This document shows positions 1-9,400 of a DNA stretch of 47,486 nucleotides, in pieces. A program made the translations under genes and the position numbers. The first letter of the stretch is position 1. Each line of letters begins with the position of its first letter. The notes beneath the pieces are model-generated. The model made no database searches and was not told the origin of the DNA. It saw only the letters and a list, made by a program, of their open reading frames with translations. Source of the DNA: an uncultured Acidimicrobiales bacterium (GTDB lineage: Bacteria > Actinomycetota > Acidimicrobiia > Acidimicrobiales > SZUA-35); NCBI GenBank assembly GCA_937958015.1, contig CALGOA010000040.1, positions 1-47,486 on the forward strand, written 5' to 3'.

Positions 1-1861
1 CGTCCCGAACCAGGTCGACCTCCATGAGACCCTCGCTGGCAACGCCGAGCAGGGCAACGAGATCGGGGTCAGGTCCGTTCTGCTCCCACCGTTCGAGCAC
101 GCTGCCCGCATCGATCCCTCCTGTGATCGACGGCAGCAGAACCTGGGCTGGTAGTTCCGCTGCGGCCTGAGTGGCGTCGGGATCGGAGTGTCGCGCCAAG
201 GACCGGGCGACGGTCGCAGCGTCCAGTTGGCCGAGAGCTATCGGAGTCAGGTCGGAGCGGTGCGCTCCGGAGGACATATCAGCCAGGGACAGAAGTCCTT
301 CGGAGTCGACGCTGACGATCCAGCGACAACTCGCTGGCAGTTGGTCCTCGTGGTCAGCGAGCACAATTCCGCGGATCCCCGATGGTTCTGAAAGCGCACG
401 GCGCAGGGGAGATCCGGGTTGTTGAAGTTGCTCGACGCCGTCGACGACGAGCACTGTGAAAGGTAGAGCGTCGTCGGACTGACTGGAACGACCGGTCTGG
501 GCCGTCGGCCGATACGCCTTCGCGACCAGAGAATGGATTGCGGCGTCATCGGTGGCGATCCGGGGTGGCGCCCCTACGTGGGGTAGCCACTTCAACCAGT
601 CCCAATCCGCCATCGCATCGGGGTTCGGTGATCGTGGAATCAACCCGAGTGCGGCATCACCCGGTCCGGACAGCACGACCAGCTGGGCAACCAGCGAGCG
701 GGCGATGCCCAGAACCAGCCGGCGATCCCCCACGATGCCGACCGAACCATGCGACAGGTCGATCGTCGCTGGCACCGAGTCGAGGTGACCGATCGAGGCG
801 ACCACGTCGGTCAGCACTGCGGGGACCTTGGGTTCAAAACGCCATGGACGGCTTCCGCTACCGACCGAGACAACCCCAAAGTCCGGGTGGGCCGGGCGCC
901 GCTCCCACAATTTCGGGTCATGGCGGACCGCCCGTTCGAGGAGCTCGGGCAGAGAAGGTTGGGAAACGAGTGCGTGCCGCCGGTCGGCCTCACGTGAGGT
1001 CAGAACCTGATCGCGGGTTGCGTTCCGGGCCAGTCGCATCGATTCGTCGTAGTCACGTTGCTGCCTAGCGGTCCGGCCCCGAACGTCGTACCAGCGAGCC
1101 AACATTGCGATAGGACTCAGGCCGGCGAAGACGAGGAAACGGGGACCCAGAACCATGGCCATGATCACTGCGGCGGGCAGGGGTGCCAGCAGGGCGATCC
1201 AACTCAGAGGGGTCGGTTCGGCCGGCGCTTTCGGGAGCGGCGGCACGACGAAGTCGGCCTCGGGAGGTACCGCTGCGGCTCGGGGCACGCGGTGGATGGG
1301 GCCCGATGGATGATGGGGGCGTACGCCCTCTGCCGGTGGACCGATCCCATACTGCGCGGTCCCGATACTGATCACGCTGTCGGCGGAGATCGCGGTTCGA
1401 TGCGGGTGCTGAAGAAGTTGTCCATCCACCACCGTCAGGAGGCCGCCCGGGTCGATCGTGACTCCGTCAGGATCGACGTGGGCCGTTCTCCCATCGCTGG
1501 ACGACGCCCGATGGATTCCGTCGGTCTGGATTCGGTAGGAACCAGCCGGAAGGTCGTAGGTACGACCGGCGGTGGGACCGGCGATCTGGCTGAATCGCAC
1601 GACCGGTGCGGGCTGGTCGTCGGATCGGTTCCGGTCGGCGGGATTCGAAATGACCGAACCGTTGGCGATCGGCGTTTCCGAGAGTGTGCTCGAGCCCGGG
1701 TACGAACGACCATCGATGCAAAGCGGTCCCGGCGGAAAGCCCACCAGCTCCGCCACGGCAGCAATCGTCATCAACGCCGGGTCACACGACAGGGTGATGT
1801 CGCTCGTTGGGAAGTTCCCAGTGTCGGAACACGCGACGGCGATATGCAAGAACTCTGTCAT
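1..1861 (-). CDS. FHA-domain FtsK/SpoIIIE (EssC/EccC-like) protein, N-terminal part
   Basis: The frame is open from an ATG at 1861 to the left edge, giving 620 visible residues; the C-terminus is outside the window. The start has an AGAGG Shine-Dalgarno about 5 nt upstream. Residues 1-75 look like a small ubiquitin- or FHA-like N-terminal domain, and about 85-180 resemble an FHA fold. Residues 218-255 form a hydrophobic membrane hairpin. The segment at 318-323 (LWERRP), followed by PDFGVVSVG, is the juxtamembrane signature of EssC/EccC-type type VII secretion ATPases and actinobacterial FHA-FtsK proteins. A degenerate nucleotide-binding-like region follows (GSVGIVGDRR near 372). No Walker A has been reached yet; the canonical ATPase modules should lie beyond the edge. 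Family membership is fairly secure. A secretion role is inferred, since no ESX partner or WXG100 gene is visible. Confidence 0.75.
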   Translation of the reverse strand, partial: MTEFLHIAVACSDTGNFPTSDITLSCDPALMTIAAVAELVGFPPGPLCIDGRSYPGSSTLSETPIANGSVISNPADRNRSDDQPAPVVRFSQIAGPTAGRTYDLPAGSYRIQTDGIHRASSSDGRTAHVDPDGVTIDPGGLLTVVDGQLLQHPHRTAISADSVISIGTAQYGIGPPAEGVRPHHPSGPIHRVPRAAAVPPEADFVVPPLPKAPAEPTPLSWIALLAPLPAAVIMAMVLGPRFLVFAGLSPIAMLARWYDVRGRTARQQRDYDESMRLARNATRDQVLTSREADRRHALVSQPSLPELLERAVRHDPKLWERRPAHPDFGVVSVGSGSRPWRFEPKVPAVLTDVVASIGHLDSVPATIDLSHGSVGIVGDRRLVLGIARSLVAQLVVLSGPGDAALGLIPRSPNPDAMADWDWLKWLPHVGAPPRIATDDAAIHSLVAKAYRPTAQTGRSSQSDDALPFTVLVVDGVEQLQQPGSPLRRALSEPSGIRGIVLADHEDQLPASCRWIVSVDSEGLLSLADMSSGAHRSDLTPIALGQLDAATVARSLARHSDPDATQAAAELPAQVLLPSITGGIDAGSVLERWEQNGPDPDLVALLGVASEGLMEVDLVRD

Positions 1862-1948
1862 GGCACCTCTCGAAGGTACCGCCGACCCCGTAATCCATCT
1901 GAGTCCGCAGGCTTACCTGCTTGATAGAAGGACTTACCCAAGGACGGG

Positions 1949-1954
1949 TACTCT
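1949..1954 (+). promoter_or_regulatory. -10-like hexamer TACTCT
   Basis: TACTCT matches TANNNT and sits 7 nt before the GTG at 1962. There is no Shine-Dalgarno at usual spacing, so transcription would begin at or next to the start codon (leaderless). No convincing -35 is present. Confidence 0.35.
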
Positions 1955-1961
1955 CGATGCT

Positions 1962-2867
1962 GTGCACGATGAGCGGATCGCCCGAGCGGAATCGCTCGCC
2001 GGGCTCAACCGGCACGAGGATGTGCTGCAGGTGCTGGCCGATCCGGGCCTGAACTCGAATCCCGCCGCCGCTCAACTGCGCGTCTTCGCGCTCTTGAATC
2101 TGGATCGGGCCCCCGAGGCTCACAACGAGGCAACCCGACTCGTTGGGTTGGATCCCGACTCCCCGCTCTCGTTTTTGGCCCGTTCGTACAGCTGGGAATC
2201 CCTGGAACGGCCGTGGGACGCTCTCAAAGATGCTCGCGAAGCCGCACGGCTCGCCCCGTATTCGCCGGTCGTCCGATCCCGCCTGGCTACCTGCCTGGCC
2301 AGATCGGGTCAGCTGGACGAGGCGCATGAAGAGGTCGGTTGGGTATTGGCCCAGGAACCTGACGAGCCGGATCACTGGGTGCTCCTGGGTCGGGTCTATT
2401 ACCACCTCAATCGTTTCGACGAGGCCGAGGGCGCCCTGTTGGAGGCTCTCCGACTGGATCCCGAGAGTTCCGAGGCCCGCGTAATGCTGGCCGGTGTTCA
2501 GGCCGAGAGCGGCGGGCGCAAACCCGAAAGCATCGAGAACCTGATCGAGGTGCTCAAGGACAATCCGACGTTGTCACCGGTTCGCCAGATGCTGCTCGAG
2601 ATCGCCTTTCCCCGGCAGCTGCCAAAGGAACTGGTCATCATCCTCTTCGGTCTGGTGGTGATGCTGGGTTCGGTGGTTGCGCTGGTGCCGATCGCCATCA
2701 GCTACGGCTTTCTGGTCGCCTACCGCTATCGCCGACTCAGCCCTGAACTGCAAACCCTGGTGTTGTCCGACCCCGATATGCGGAAACGAATTCGTATCGC
2801 CGTGGCCGTGTGGGCGGTAGGCACCGGCGCTGCGATCGCCGGCGGCCTCTATCTTCTCCTGCGTTAA
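1962..2867 (+). CDS. TPR-repeat membrane protein
   Basis: A protein of about 301 aa, read from the GTG at 1962. The frame stays open further upstream, but there it overlaps the divergent FtsK gene, so the later start is chosen. Residues 5-195 are tandem tetratricopeptide-type helical hairpins (patterns such as A..L.P.S......LA..L...G..DEA), which normally mediate protein-protein contacts. The C-terminal third is membrane-embedded: one long hydrophobic stretch (LVIILFGLVVMLGSVVALV onward) and a last helix ending at the C-terminus. Its TAA overlaps the TAA of the convergent AAA+ gene in the shared TTAA at 2864-2867. The neighbouring ATPase also has a helical repeat at its N-terminus, so the two may be linked, but nothing proves it. 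Specific function unknown. Confidence 0.8.
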   Translation: MHDERIARAESLAGLNRHEDVLQVLADPGLNSNPAAAQLRVFALLNLDRAPEAHNEATRLVGLDPDSPLSFLARSYSWESLERPWDALKDAREAARLAPYSPVVRSRLATCLARSGQLDEAHEEVGWVLAQEPDEPDHWVLLGRVYYHLNRFDEAEGALLEALRLDPESSEARVMLAGVQAESGGRKPESIENLIEVLKDNPTLSPVRQMLLEIAFPRQLPKELVIILFGLVVMLGSVVALVPIAISYGFLVAYRYRRLSPELQTLVLSDPDMRKRIRIAVAVWAVGTGAAIAGGLYLLLR

Positions 2868-4186
2868 CGGGGTTTTGACGAGAGATACGCCGCAAGTTCG
2901 TCGTACTGGCCATCGGCGTTGGCGAACGTGACATAGTTCTTCGCCGTGTCCATCCACGGTCCAACCGATGGCCGCACCGACTTTGCCGCCTTCAGCAGAA
3001 GCTTCTGGGAGACGGGTTCCACCTGCCCGGTCTTCATCGCCTTCTGCATAGCGACCTCTACCGCAGTCTCACAGACCAGCCGAAGATCAGCTCCACTGAA
3101 ACCCGCGGTCTTGGATGCGACCTGAGCCAGATCGAGCGACTCGGCGGGCCGGTCCCGCAGGTGATACTCGAGGATCGACTCCCGAGCCGCGGGATCGGGC
3201 GGGAGAACCGCCACCGCCCGATCGAAACGTCCGGGGCGACGAAGGGCGGGGTCGACATCCCACGGCGCATTGGTGGCCCCGACGAAGTACACGCCGTCGT
3301 TTCGGTCCGTGACACCGTCCATCTCCGAGAGCAACTGCGCCACGACGTTGCGCATCCCGGAAGAATTGTGGGAGCTCCGCTTCTGGCCGATCGCATCAAC
3401 CTCGTCGAAGAACAGAACGGTGGGAGCCTTCTCCCGGGCCCGTTCGAACAGTTGGTGCAGCTGCTTCTCGCTGTTGCCGATCCACATGTCGAGCACGTCG
3501 TGAAGTCCCAGGCTCATGAAATTTGCTTCGAGTTCGCCGGCGATCGCTCGAGCGAGGAACGTTTTGCCACAGCCGGGAGGACCATAGAGCAGCAGGCCGC
3601 CGCTGGCCGTCAGCCCGTAGGCAGCCTGAAGCTCCGGATTGCGAATCGGTGCGAAGAAACTTCGTTCGAGCTGGGTTTTCACGCTGATCATTCCGCCGAC
3701 GTCGTTCAGCCGAATCCGATTCTTGCGATCGTCCCGAATGGTGTCCATCAGGAACTCATCAAACTCGTCGAATTCGTCGTAGGTCGAACCATCGAGGGAC
3801 CCCTCGGACGGGACCGGCGTGGGAGCCTCCCCGCTGCTGGGGTCGACCGGCGGTGGCGGCGTGACTGCGGGCGGCCGCTCCGACACCGGGGGGATCTGCG
3901 TTGAGTCGTTGGTATCTGAGGGGCTCAGGGCGATCACCAGAGCCTGCCAACCGGCCGTTCGGGGGTCGCCGATCACTTCCCCGGCCGCGGCGGCGATCGT
4001 GAGGGCTTCGAGGTTGGCCGGTTCGGCGGCGAGAACGATGGCGGCCTCTGCGACGCCCTCCTCGTGCCGGCCCCGGGAGATCAGCTCCGATGCGAGGTGT
4101 AGCCGCAACGACACGGCATCCGAACCCGTCTGATCGGGCAGCGCCTCGAGGGCGGTTCGAAGGGCGGCGATCACCGGATCGGTCAT
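2864..4186 (-). CDS. AAA+ ATPase (CDC48/FtsH-like) with N-terminal TPR-like region
   Basis: About 440 aa from the ATG at 4186; an in-frame GTG at 4219 would add 11 residues, and neither has a clear ribosome site. The N-terminus (about 1-90) is TPR-like and is followed by a Pro/Ser-rich linker. A single AAA module follows: Walker A GPPGCGKT, Walker B VLFFDEVDAIG, and the second region of homology DPALRRPGRFDR, with the arginine fingers present. This is the arrangement of classical AAA unfoldases of the CDC48/FtsH/Vps4 type, but there is no protease domain or membrane segment. It probably remodels or extracts a protein whose identity is not shown. It begins 10-43 nt after the E1 stop and may be co-transcribed with it. 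Confidence 0.85.
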   Translation of the reverse strand: MTDPVIAALRTALEALPDQTGSDAVSLRLHLASELISRGRHEEGVAEAAIVLAAEPANLEALTIAAAAGEVIGDPRTAGWQALVIALSPSDTNDSTQIPPVSERPPAVTPPPPVDPSSGEAPTPVPSEGSLDGSTYDEFDEFDEFLMDTIRDDRKNRIRLNDVGGMISVKTQLERSFFAPIRNPELQAAYGLTASGGLLLYGPPGCGKTFLARAIAGELEANFMSLGLHDVLDMWIGNSEKQLHQLFERAREKAPTVLFFDEVDAIGQKRSSHNSSGMRNVVAQLLSEMDGVTDRNDGVYFVGATNAPWDVDPALRRPGRFDRAVAVLPPDPAARESILEYHLRDRPAESLDLAQVASKTAGFSGADLRLVCETAVEVAMQKAMKTGQVEPVSQKLLLKAAKSVRPSVGPWMDTAKNYVTFANADGQYDELAAYLSSKPR

Positions 4187-4228
4187 AGGTCCAGTGTCGG
4201 CATATTGGGAGCCCGGCACAACATCGGG

Positions 4229-6334
4229 TCAGCGCCCCAGTGCGGCCCGGGCCGCTGCGACTATCTGATCCTCGTCCACGAGAACGAGGTTTGCCGCCGC
4301 GCCGAGCGGGATAAACGAGTCGAGACCAGCGATCCGGTCGATCGGTCCTTCGAACCCGGCGTCGACCAACTCGGTCACGATGCCCTCTCCTACGCCGCCG
4401 GTCCTGCGGGTCTCGTCAACCACGAGCACGCAACCACTGGCCCGGGCGTGGGTCAACATCTGCTCGATCGGAAGGGGGGCGAGCCATCGTAGGTCGAGAA
4501 TCCGGACATCGATCCCGTCGGTCCGGCGCAGCTGCCGTGCCGCCCGGTGGGACAACCAGAGCCCGTTTCCCCAGGTCAGGATGGTGAGACCGGTCCCATC
4601 GCCGTGAACACGACCGCCCAACGCCCCGTCGGTATCTGCGTCGAACGGGGCGAGCCAGCCGTCGTCACCCTCCTCGTGCAGGTGGGTGGTGTGGTACAGC
4701 GCAATCGGTTCCAAATAGATGCAAACCGCGCCACTTTCAGCGGCGTGGTCGACGCAGGCGTGGAGCATCGGGGCCGCATCGGAGGGATGGGAGGGAGATG
4801 CGATCACAAGCCCGGGGATGTCTCGCAATACCGCGACCGAATTGTCGTTGTGGAAGTGACCGCCGAAACCCTTCTGGTAGGCGTAGGAAGCAACCCTGAC
4901 CACCATCGGGTTGAGGTACTGGCCGTTGGAGAAGAAGGAGAGGGTGGCCGCTTCACCCCGCAGTTGATCTTCTGCGTTGTGCAGGTAGGCGAGGTACTGC
5001 ACCTCGGGCAGGGGTAGGAAGCCGTTCACCGATGCACCGAGCGCCAATCCGAGAACGGACTGTTCGTCGAGGATGGTGTCGAATACCCGGTCGGCGCCGA
5101 ACCGTTTCTGTAGACCCCTGGTGACGCCGTAGACCCCGCCCTTGCGTCCCACATCCTCACCGAAGGCGATCACCTCTGGACGATCCTCGAGCAGCTCGGC
5201 CAGCGTTCGATTGATTGTCTGGGCCAGCGTTAACCGCTCTCCGGTGGCCGGTTTCTCAGACGCCGTTTTGAGGGTGCGGGGGTGAAGTCGCAGCGGTTCG
5301 GCCAACGGCGACATGACCTCCGCGGCATCGGCCAGCACCGGTTCAGACGTCAACTCGAAGGCTCGACCGCGCACTTCTTCCCGCAGATCCAAATACCAGG
5401 CGGTCAACTCGTCCGGCAGACACTGGCCATGATCGATCGCAGCTTGGGCCGTCGCCAGGATGGGATCGCGTCGTAGTTCTCGGCGCATGTCGTCTGGCGA
5501 CCGGTAGGCGGCCTCAACATCGGTGCCTGCGTGGCCGAGGAACCGCACCGTGTCGAGATGTATGAACGCAGGGCGACCCGTGGACCGAGCGTGGTCCACA
5601 GCCTGGGAAAGGCCTGCAAGCGCCGCCGCCGGGTCACCGGAATTGACTCGGCAATAGTCGATGGCAGGACGGGACTGTGCGGAAGCCTGAACCCAGTCCG
5701 CCTTCGTCGGAACGCTCAAGCCGAGTCCGTTGTCTTCACACACGAACAGCACCGGGACGCGATGGCCCGCATGGGACAGCTGCGACGCCCAGTTCAGGGC
5801 TCCCTGAGCGGTCGAGTGATTGAGAGACCCGTCGCCGAAGCTGCAAACGACAACTGAATCCCGGGACCAGTGAGTCGACGCGGACTCGCTTAGATTCAAA
5901 CTGAGCGCCAGTCCCACCGCCCGCGGGAGATGGGAAGCGATCGTGGAGGTCTGGGGCAGAATCGAAAGCCCGTGGCTGCCGAAAACCTTGTGCCGTCCGC
6001 CTGCGATCGGTTCGGTGGATCGGGCCAACATGCCCCGCAGGACCGAGTCGATGGGATCCTCGACGGGTTGACCTCGATCCTCAGCCTGAAGCGAACGGGC
6101 CATGAAGAAGCCGCCGGAGCGATAGTGCAGCAGTGCGGGATCGGTTGGCTCCAACGCCAAGGCAACCAGAGCGTTGGCTTCGTGACCGGCCGAGCCGATC
6201 GTGTAGTGACCGATGCCGTGATTCGACCGCAGCCAACGGGCGGTGTGGTCGATCACCCGGCTGCTGATCTGGGCCTCGAGCGCAATCGACAGGAGATCGG
6301 ACGGCATGGTGTTCGGCCGCGACCGTGGCTGCAT
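4229..6334 (-). CDS. 2-oxoacid dehydrogenase E1, fused alpha and beta subunits
   Basis: Thiamine-diphosphate E1 of a pyruvate or branched-chain 2-oxoacid dehydrogenase complex, which decarboxylates the 2-oxoacid and passes the acyl group to lipoyl-E2. The N-terminal half carries the alpha subunit (SAGHEA; the GDGS...CEDNGLGLS thiamine-diphosphate motif). The C-terminal half is the beta subunit (GEDVGRKGGVYGVT, DEQSVLGLALG, a YLEPIALY element typical of beta chains). The alpha-beta fusion is about 701 aa from the ATG at 6334. Protein-like sequence (IEIPRRDSTDDLDP) continues upstream in frame to about 6418, but offers only a TTG at 6355 or non-standard ATT/ATC codons before the divergent hrpA. 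The true start is therefore open. No E2 or E3 gene is adjacent, so the exact substrate cannot be assigned. Confidence 0.87.
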   Translation of the reverse strand: MQPRSRPNTMPSDLLSIALEAQISSRVIDHTARWLRSNHGIGHYTIGSAGHEANALVALALEPTDPALLHYRSGGFFMARSLQAEDRGQPVEDPIDSVLRGMLARSTEPIAGGRHKVFGSHGLSILPQTSTIASHLPRAVGLALSLNLSESASTHWSRDSVVVCSFGDGSLNHSTAQGALNWASQLSHAGHRVPVLFVCEDNGLGLSVPTKADWVQASAQSRPAIDYCRVNSGDPAAALAGLSQAVDHARSTGRPAFIHLDTVRFLGHAGTDVEAAYRSPDDMRRELRRDPILATAQAAIDHGQCLPDELTAWYLDLREEVRGRAFELTSEPVLADAAEVMSPLAEPLRLHPRTLKTASEKPATGERLTLAQTINRTLAELLEDRPEVIAFGEDVGRKGGVYGVTRGLQKRFGADRVFDTILDEQSVLGLALGASVNGFLPLPEVQYLAYLHNAEDQLRGEAATLSFFSNGQYLNPMVVRVASYAYQKGFGGHFHNDNSVAVLRDIPGLVIASPSHPSDAAPMLHACVDHAAESGAVCIYLEPIALYHTTHLHEEGDDGWLAPFDADTDGALGGRVHGDGTGLTILTWGNGLWLSHRAARQLRRTDGIDVRILDLRWLAPLPIEQMLTHARASGCVLVVDETRRTGGVGEGIVTELVDAGFEGPIDRIAGLDSFIPLGAAANLVLVDEDQIVAAARAALGR

Positions 6335-6450
6335 GGCTCCGATCGCCGCGAGCAACGATGCTTCGACGGGATCCAGATCGTCAGTGCTGTCTCGCCTCGG
6401 AATCTCGATGCACCGAATCGTACTACCGGACCATGGGTCCGATGGTTGGA

Positions 6451-6456
6451 TAGATT
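6451..6456 (+). promoter_or_regulatory. -10-like hexamer TAGATT before hrpA
   Basis: TAGATT lies exactly 6 nt before the GTG at 6463, with no Shine-Dalgarno. The same hexamer at the same spacing precedes the DUF1844 gene on the other strand, supporting a leaderless promoter. Confidence 0.4.
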
Positions 6457-6462
6457 TGGCTG

Positions 6463-9400
6463 GTGACCGGTGGTGAGGAGGGGATTCGATACCCCGAAGA
6501 GCTCCCGATCTCCTCGCATCGAACCGAAATCCTGGATGCATTGCGCGACCATCAGGTCGTTGTTGTGGCCGGCGAAACCGGCTCCGGCAAGAGCACGCAA
6601 CTCCCCAAGATCTGCCTCGAGTTGCAGAACGAGACCGGCGCGACGGGGTGGATCGGCCATACCCAACCCCGCCGGATCGCAGCCCGGTCGGTGGCTGAGC
6701 GCGTGGCGAGCGAACTCGGCTCCGACGTGGGGAACACCGTCGGATACACGGTGCGGTTCAACGATCAGGTCAGTAGGCAGACCCGGATCAAGTTGATGAC
6801 CGACGGGATTCTGCTGGCGGAGATTCAGCGAGACCCGGAACTTCGCCGGTACGGCATCCTCATCATCGACGAGGCCCATGAACGCAGTCTGAACATCGAT
6901 TTCCTGCTCGGCTATCTCCGCTCCCTACTCCCCCGTCGCCCGGAACTGCGACTGCTGATCACGTCGGCCACGATCGATACCGAACGATTCGCCCGGCACT
7001 TCTCCGACCCGTCCGGCGAGCCAGCACCCGTGATCGAAGTCTCCGGACGGACCTATCCGGTGGAGATGAGGTACCGGCCCCTGGAAGAGGGTGAGGACCG
7101 GATCGACGGGATCGAGGCGGCGGTGACCGAACTGGTCCGCGAGGCGCCCGGCGACATCCTGATCTTCCTTCCCGGGGAACGCGACATCAGGGACACCGCC
7201 GATGCACTTGGCGGCATGTCGCTGAATAACACCGAGATCGTTCCGCTCTTCGCTCGCCTCTCCGCAGCCGAACAACACCGGATCTTTTCGTCCCATTCGG
7301 GTCGTCGCATCGTTCTTGCCACCAACATCGCCGAGACATCTCTCACGGTGCCCGGCATTCGGTACGTGATCGATCCCGGCGAAGTCCGAATGTCTCGGTA
7401 CAACCAACGGACCAAGGTGCAACGCCTACCGATCGAGCCGGTGTCCCAGGCGTCTGCGAACCAGCGGGCCGGGCGGTGTGGCCGCATCGGGCCCGGTATT
7501 TGCATTCGCCTCTATGACAAGAGCGAATTTGACGAGCGACCCGAATTCACCGACCCCGAAATCACCCGCACCAACCTGGCCTCGGTGATATTGCAGATGG
7601 CCTCGATCGGCTTGGCCCCCAACGGACTGGACGATGTGGTTGCGTTTCCTTTTGTCGAATCACCCGACACCAGAAACATCAGCGATGGCGTAAACCTGCT
7701 GGAGGAACTGGGTGCGGTCGACCTCGGTTCCGAGGCCCGGGCCTGGGTCACGCCTATGGGACGGCGGTTGGCTCGGTTGCCGGTTGATCCCCGAATCGCT
7801 CGCATGGTGCTGGCCGCCGACGACCTGAACTGTCTCGATTCGGTGCTGGTGATTGCAGCGGCGCTCAGTATTCAAGACCCGCGGGAAGAACCGAGTGACA
7901 AACGAGAGGTAGCGCGTCAAAGCCATGCTCGATTCCGCGACGAAAGCAGCGACATGATGTCGCTGCTCTTGCTGTGGGACTACATCAATGCCCAGCGTCG
8001 AGAGAGGTCGTCGGGGTCGTTCCGGCGAATGTGTCGGAAGGAATTTCTCAATCACAACCGTCTACGGGAATGGCAGGATCTCTACAGCCAACTGAAACGA
8101 GTGGCGAAGGACATCAAGCTGTCGAAACCGATCCGTCGGTCGGCCGAGGATGTGGACGCCGACGCTGTTCATCGAGCACTCCTGACCGGCCTGCTCAGTC
8201 AGATCGGACTCAAGGAGGAGCGCGACAAACCCAAAGGGGCCAAGGCCTCCCGAAAGAGCGGTCGTCCGCCCCTGGCCAGTTACGTGGGTGCCCGTCAGTC
8301 CCGGTTCGTGATCGCTCCCGGCTCGTCTCTCACCCGATCAGGGCCCCGTTGGGTCATGGCCGGCGAGTTGGTGGAGACCAACCAGCTCTACGCCCGGATG
8401 GTGGCACCCCTGGACCCCCGATGGATTGAGGACGCGGCAGAGCACCTGGCCACGTACTCCTACTCAGAACCCACCTGGCGGGCTGAACGGGGCACGGCGA
8501 CGGTGGTGGAACGGGCGACGCTGTACGGGCTGCCGATCGTCACTGGAAGGACCATCAATCTTTACCGTGTGGATCCGGAACTGGCCCGGACGTTGTTCAT
8601 TCAGGGAGCGTTAGTGGATCGGGACTGGGAGGTTCCCGAAGGTTCCAAACTGCATCGCTTCCTCGACGTGAACGACCGGGTGCTCGCCGAGGCGGCCCGG
8701 TGGGAGGCCAAGACCCGCAACCGGAGCCTCGAGGTGGAGGCCGAGGTGGTGTTCGAGCACTACGACCGGGTGCTGCCATCGGAGATCGTTTCGGTTCGCC
8801 ACTTCGAGAAATGGTGGAAGAAGCAGGTCGACGCCGACCCGGCTGCGCTCGACATTCCGCTGGAATCCCTGCTCCCCGAAGGGACCTCCACCGAAGATTT
8901 TCCCGATCGCTGGCCCGGAACCGATGCCGTGCTGGGTTACACCTTCGAGCCGGGTTCTGCGGTCGACGGCGTCACCGTGTCCCTACCTGCCGCCGACCTC
9001 GCCTCCGGGACCGAGCAGTACTCGTGGCTCGTGCCCGGCTACCGGACCGAACTTGTCACCGAACTGCTGCGGACTCTGCCAAAGGACACCCGGACCCGGT
9101 TCATTCCCCTGCCCGACACCGCCGAGCGGATTGCCGAAGCGCTTGACGACTGGCCTCAGGACCCAAACGAGGACATCGCCGAGGCGATCCGATCCCATCT
9201 CGTCATCAACGGTGTTCCGATCGAACGCGGGCTGCTTCGAAGCGATGAGTTGCCCTCCCATCTCCGACCTGTGTTTCAGGCCGTGGATGCCGATGGCCAG
9301 ATGCTGGCGGCAGGTCGTGACCTCACTCGTTTGGTGGAGCGGGTCGAAGCCAGGGTGCGGTCCGAACTTCAGTCGTCCTCTCATCCGCTGGAGCGCCGAG

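Noticed and set aside
1058..1924. 288-codon plus-strand open frame at the left end
   Set aside because: It lies antisense to the FHA-FtsK gene. Its product is Arg/Gly/Ser-rich without any motif, while the minus frame shows clear family features.
3161..3904. 247-codon plus-strand frame
   Set aside because: Shadow of the AAA+ ATPase; the opposite strand carries Walker A, Walker B and arginine fingers.
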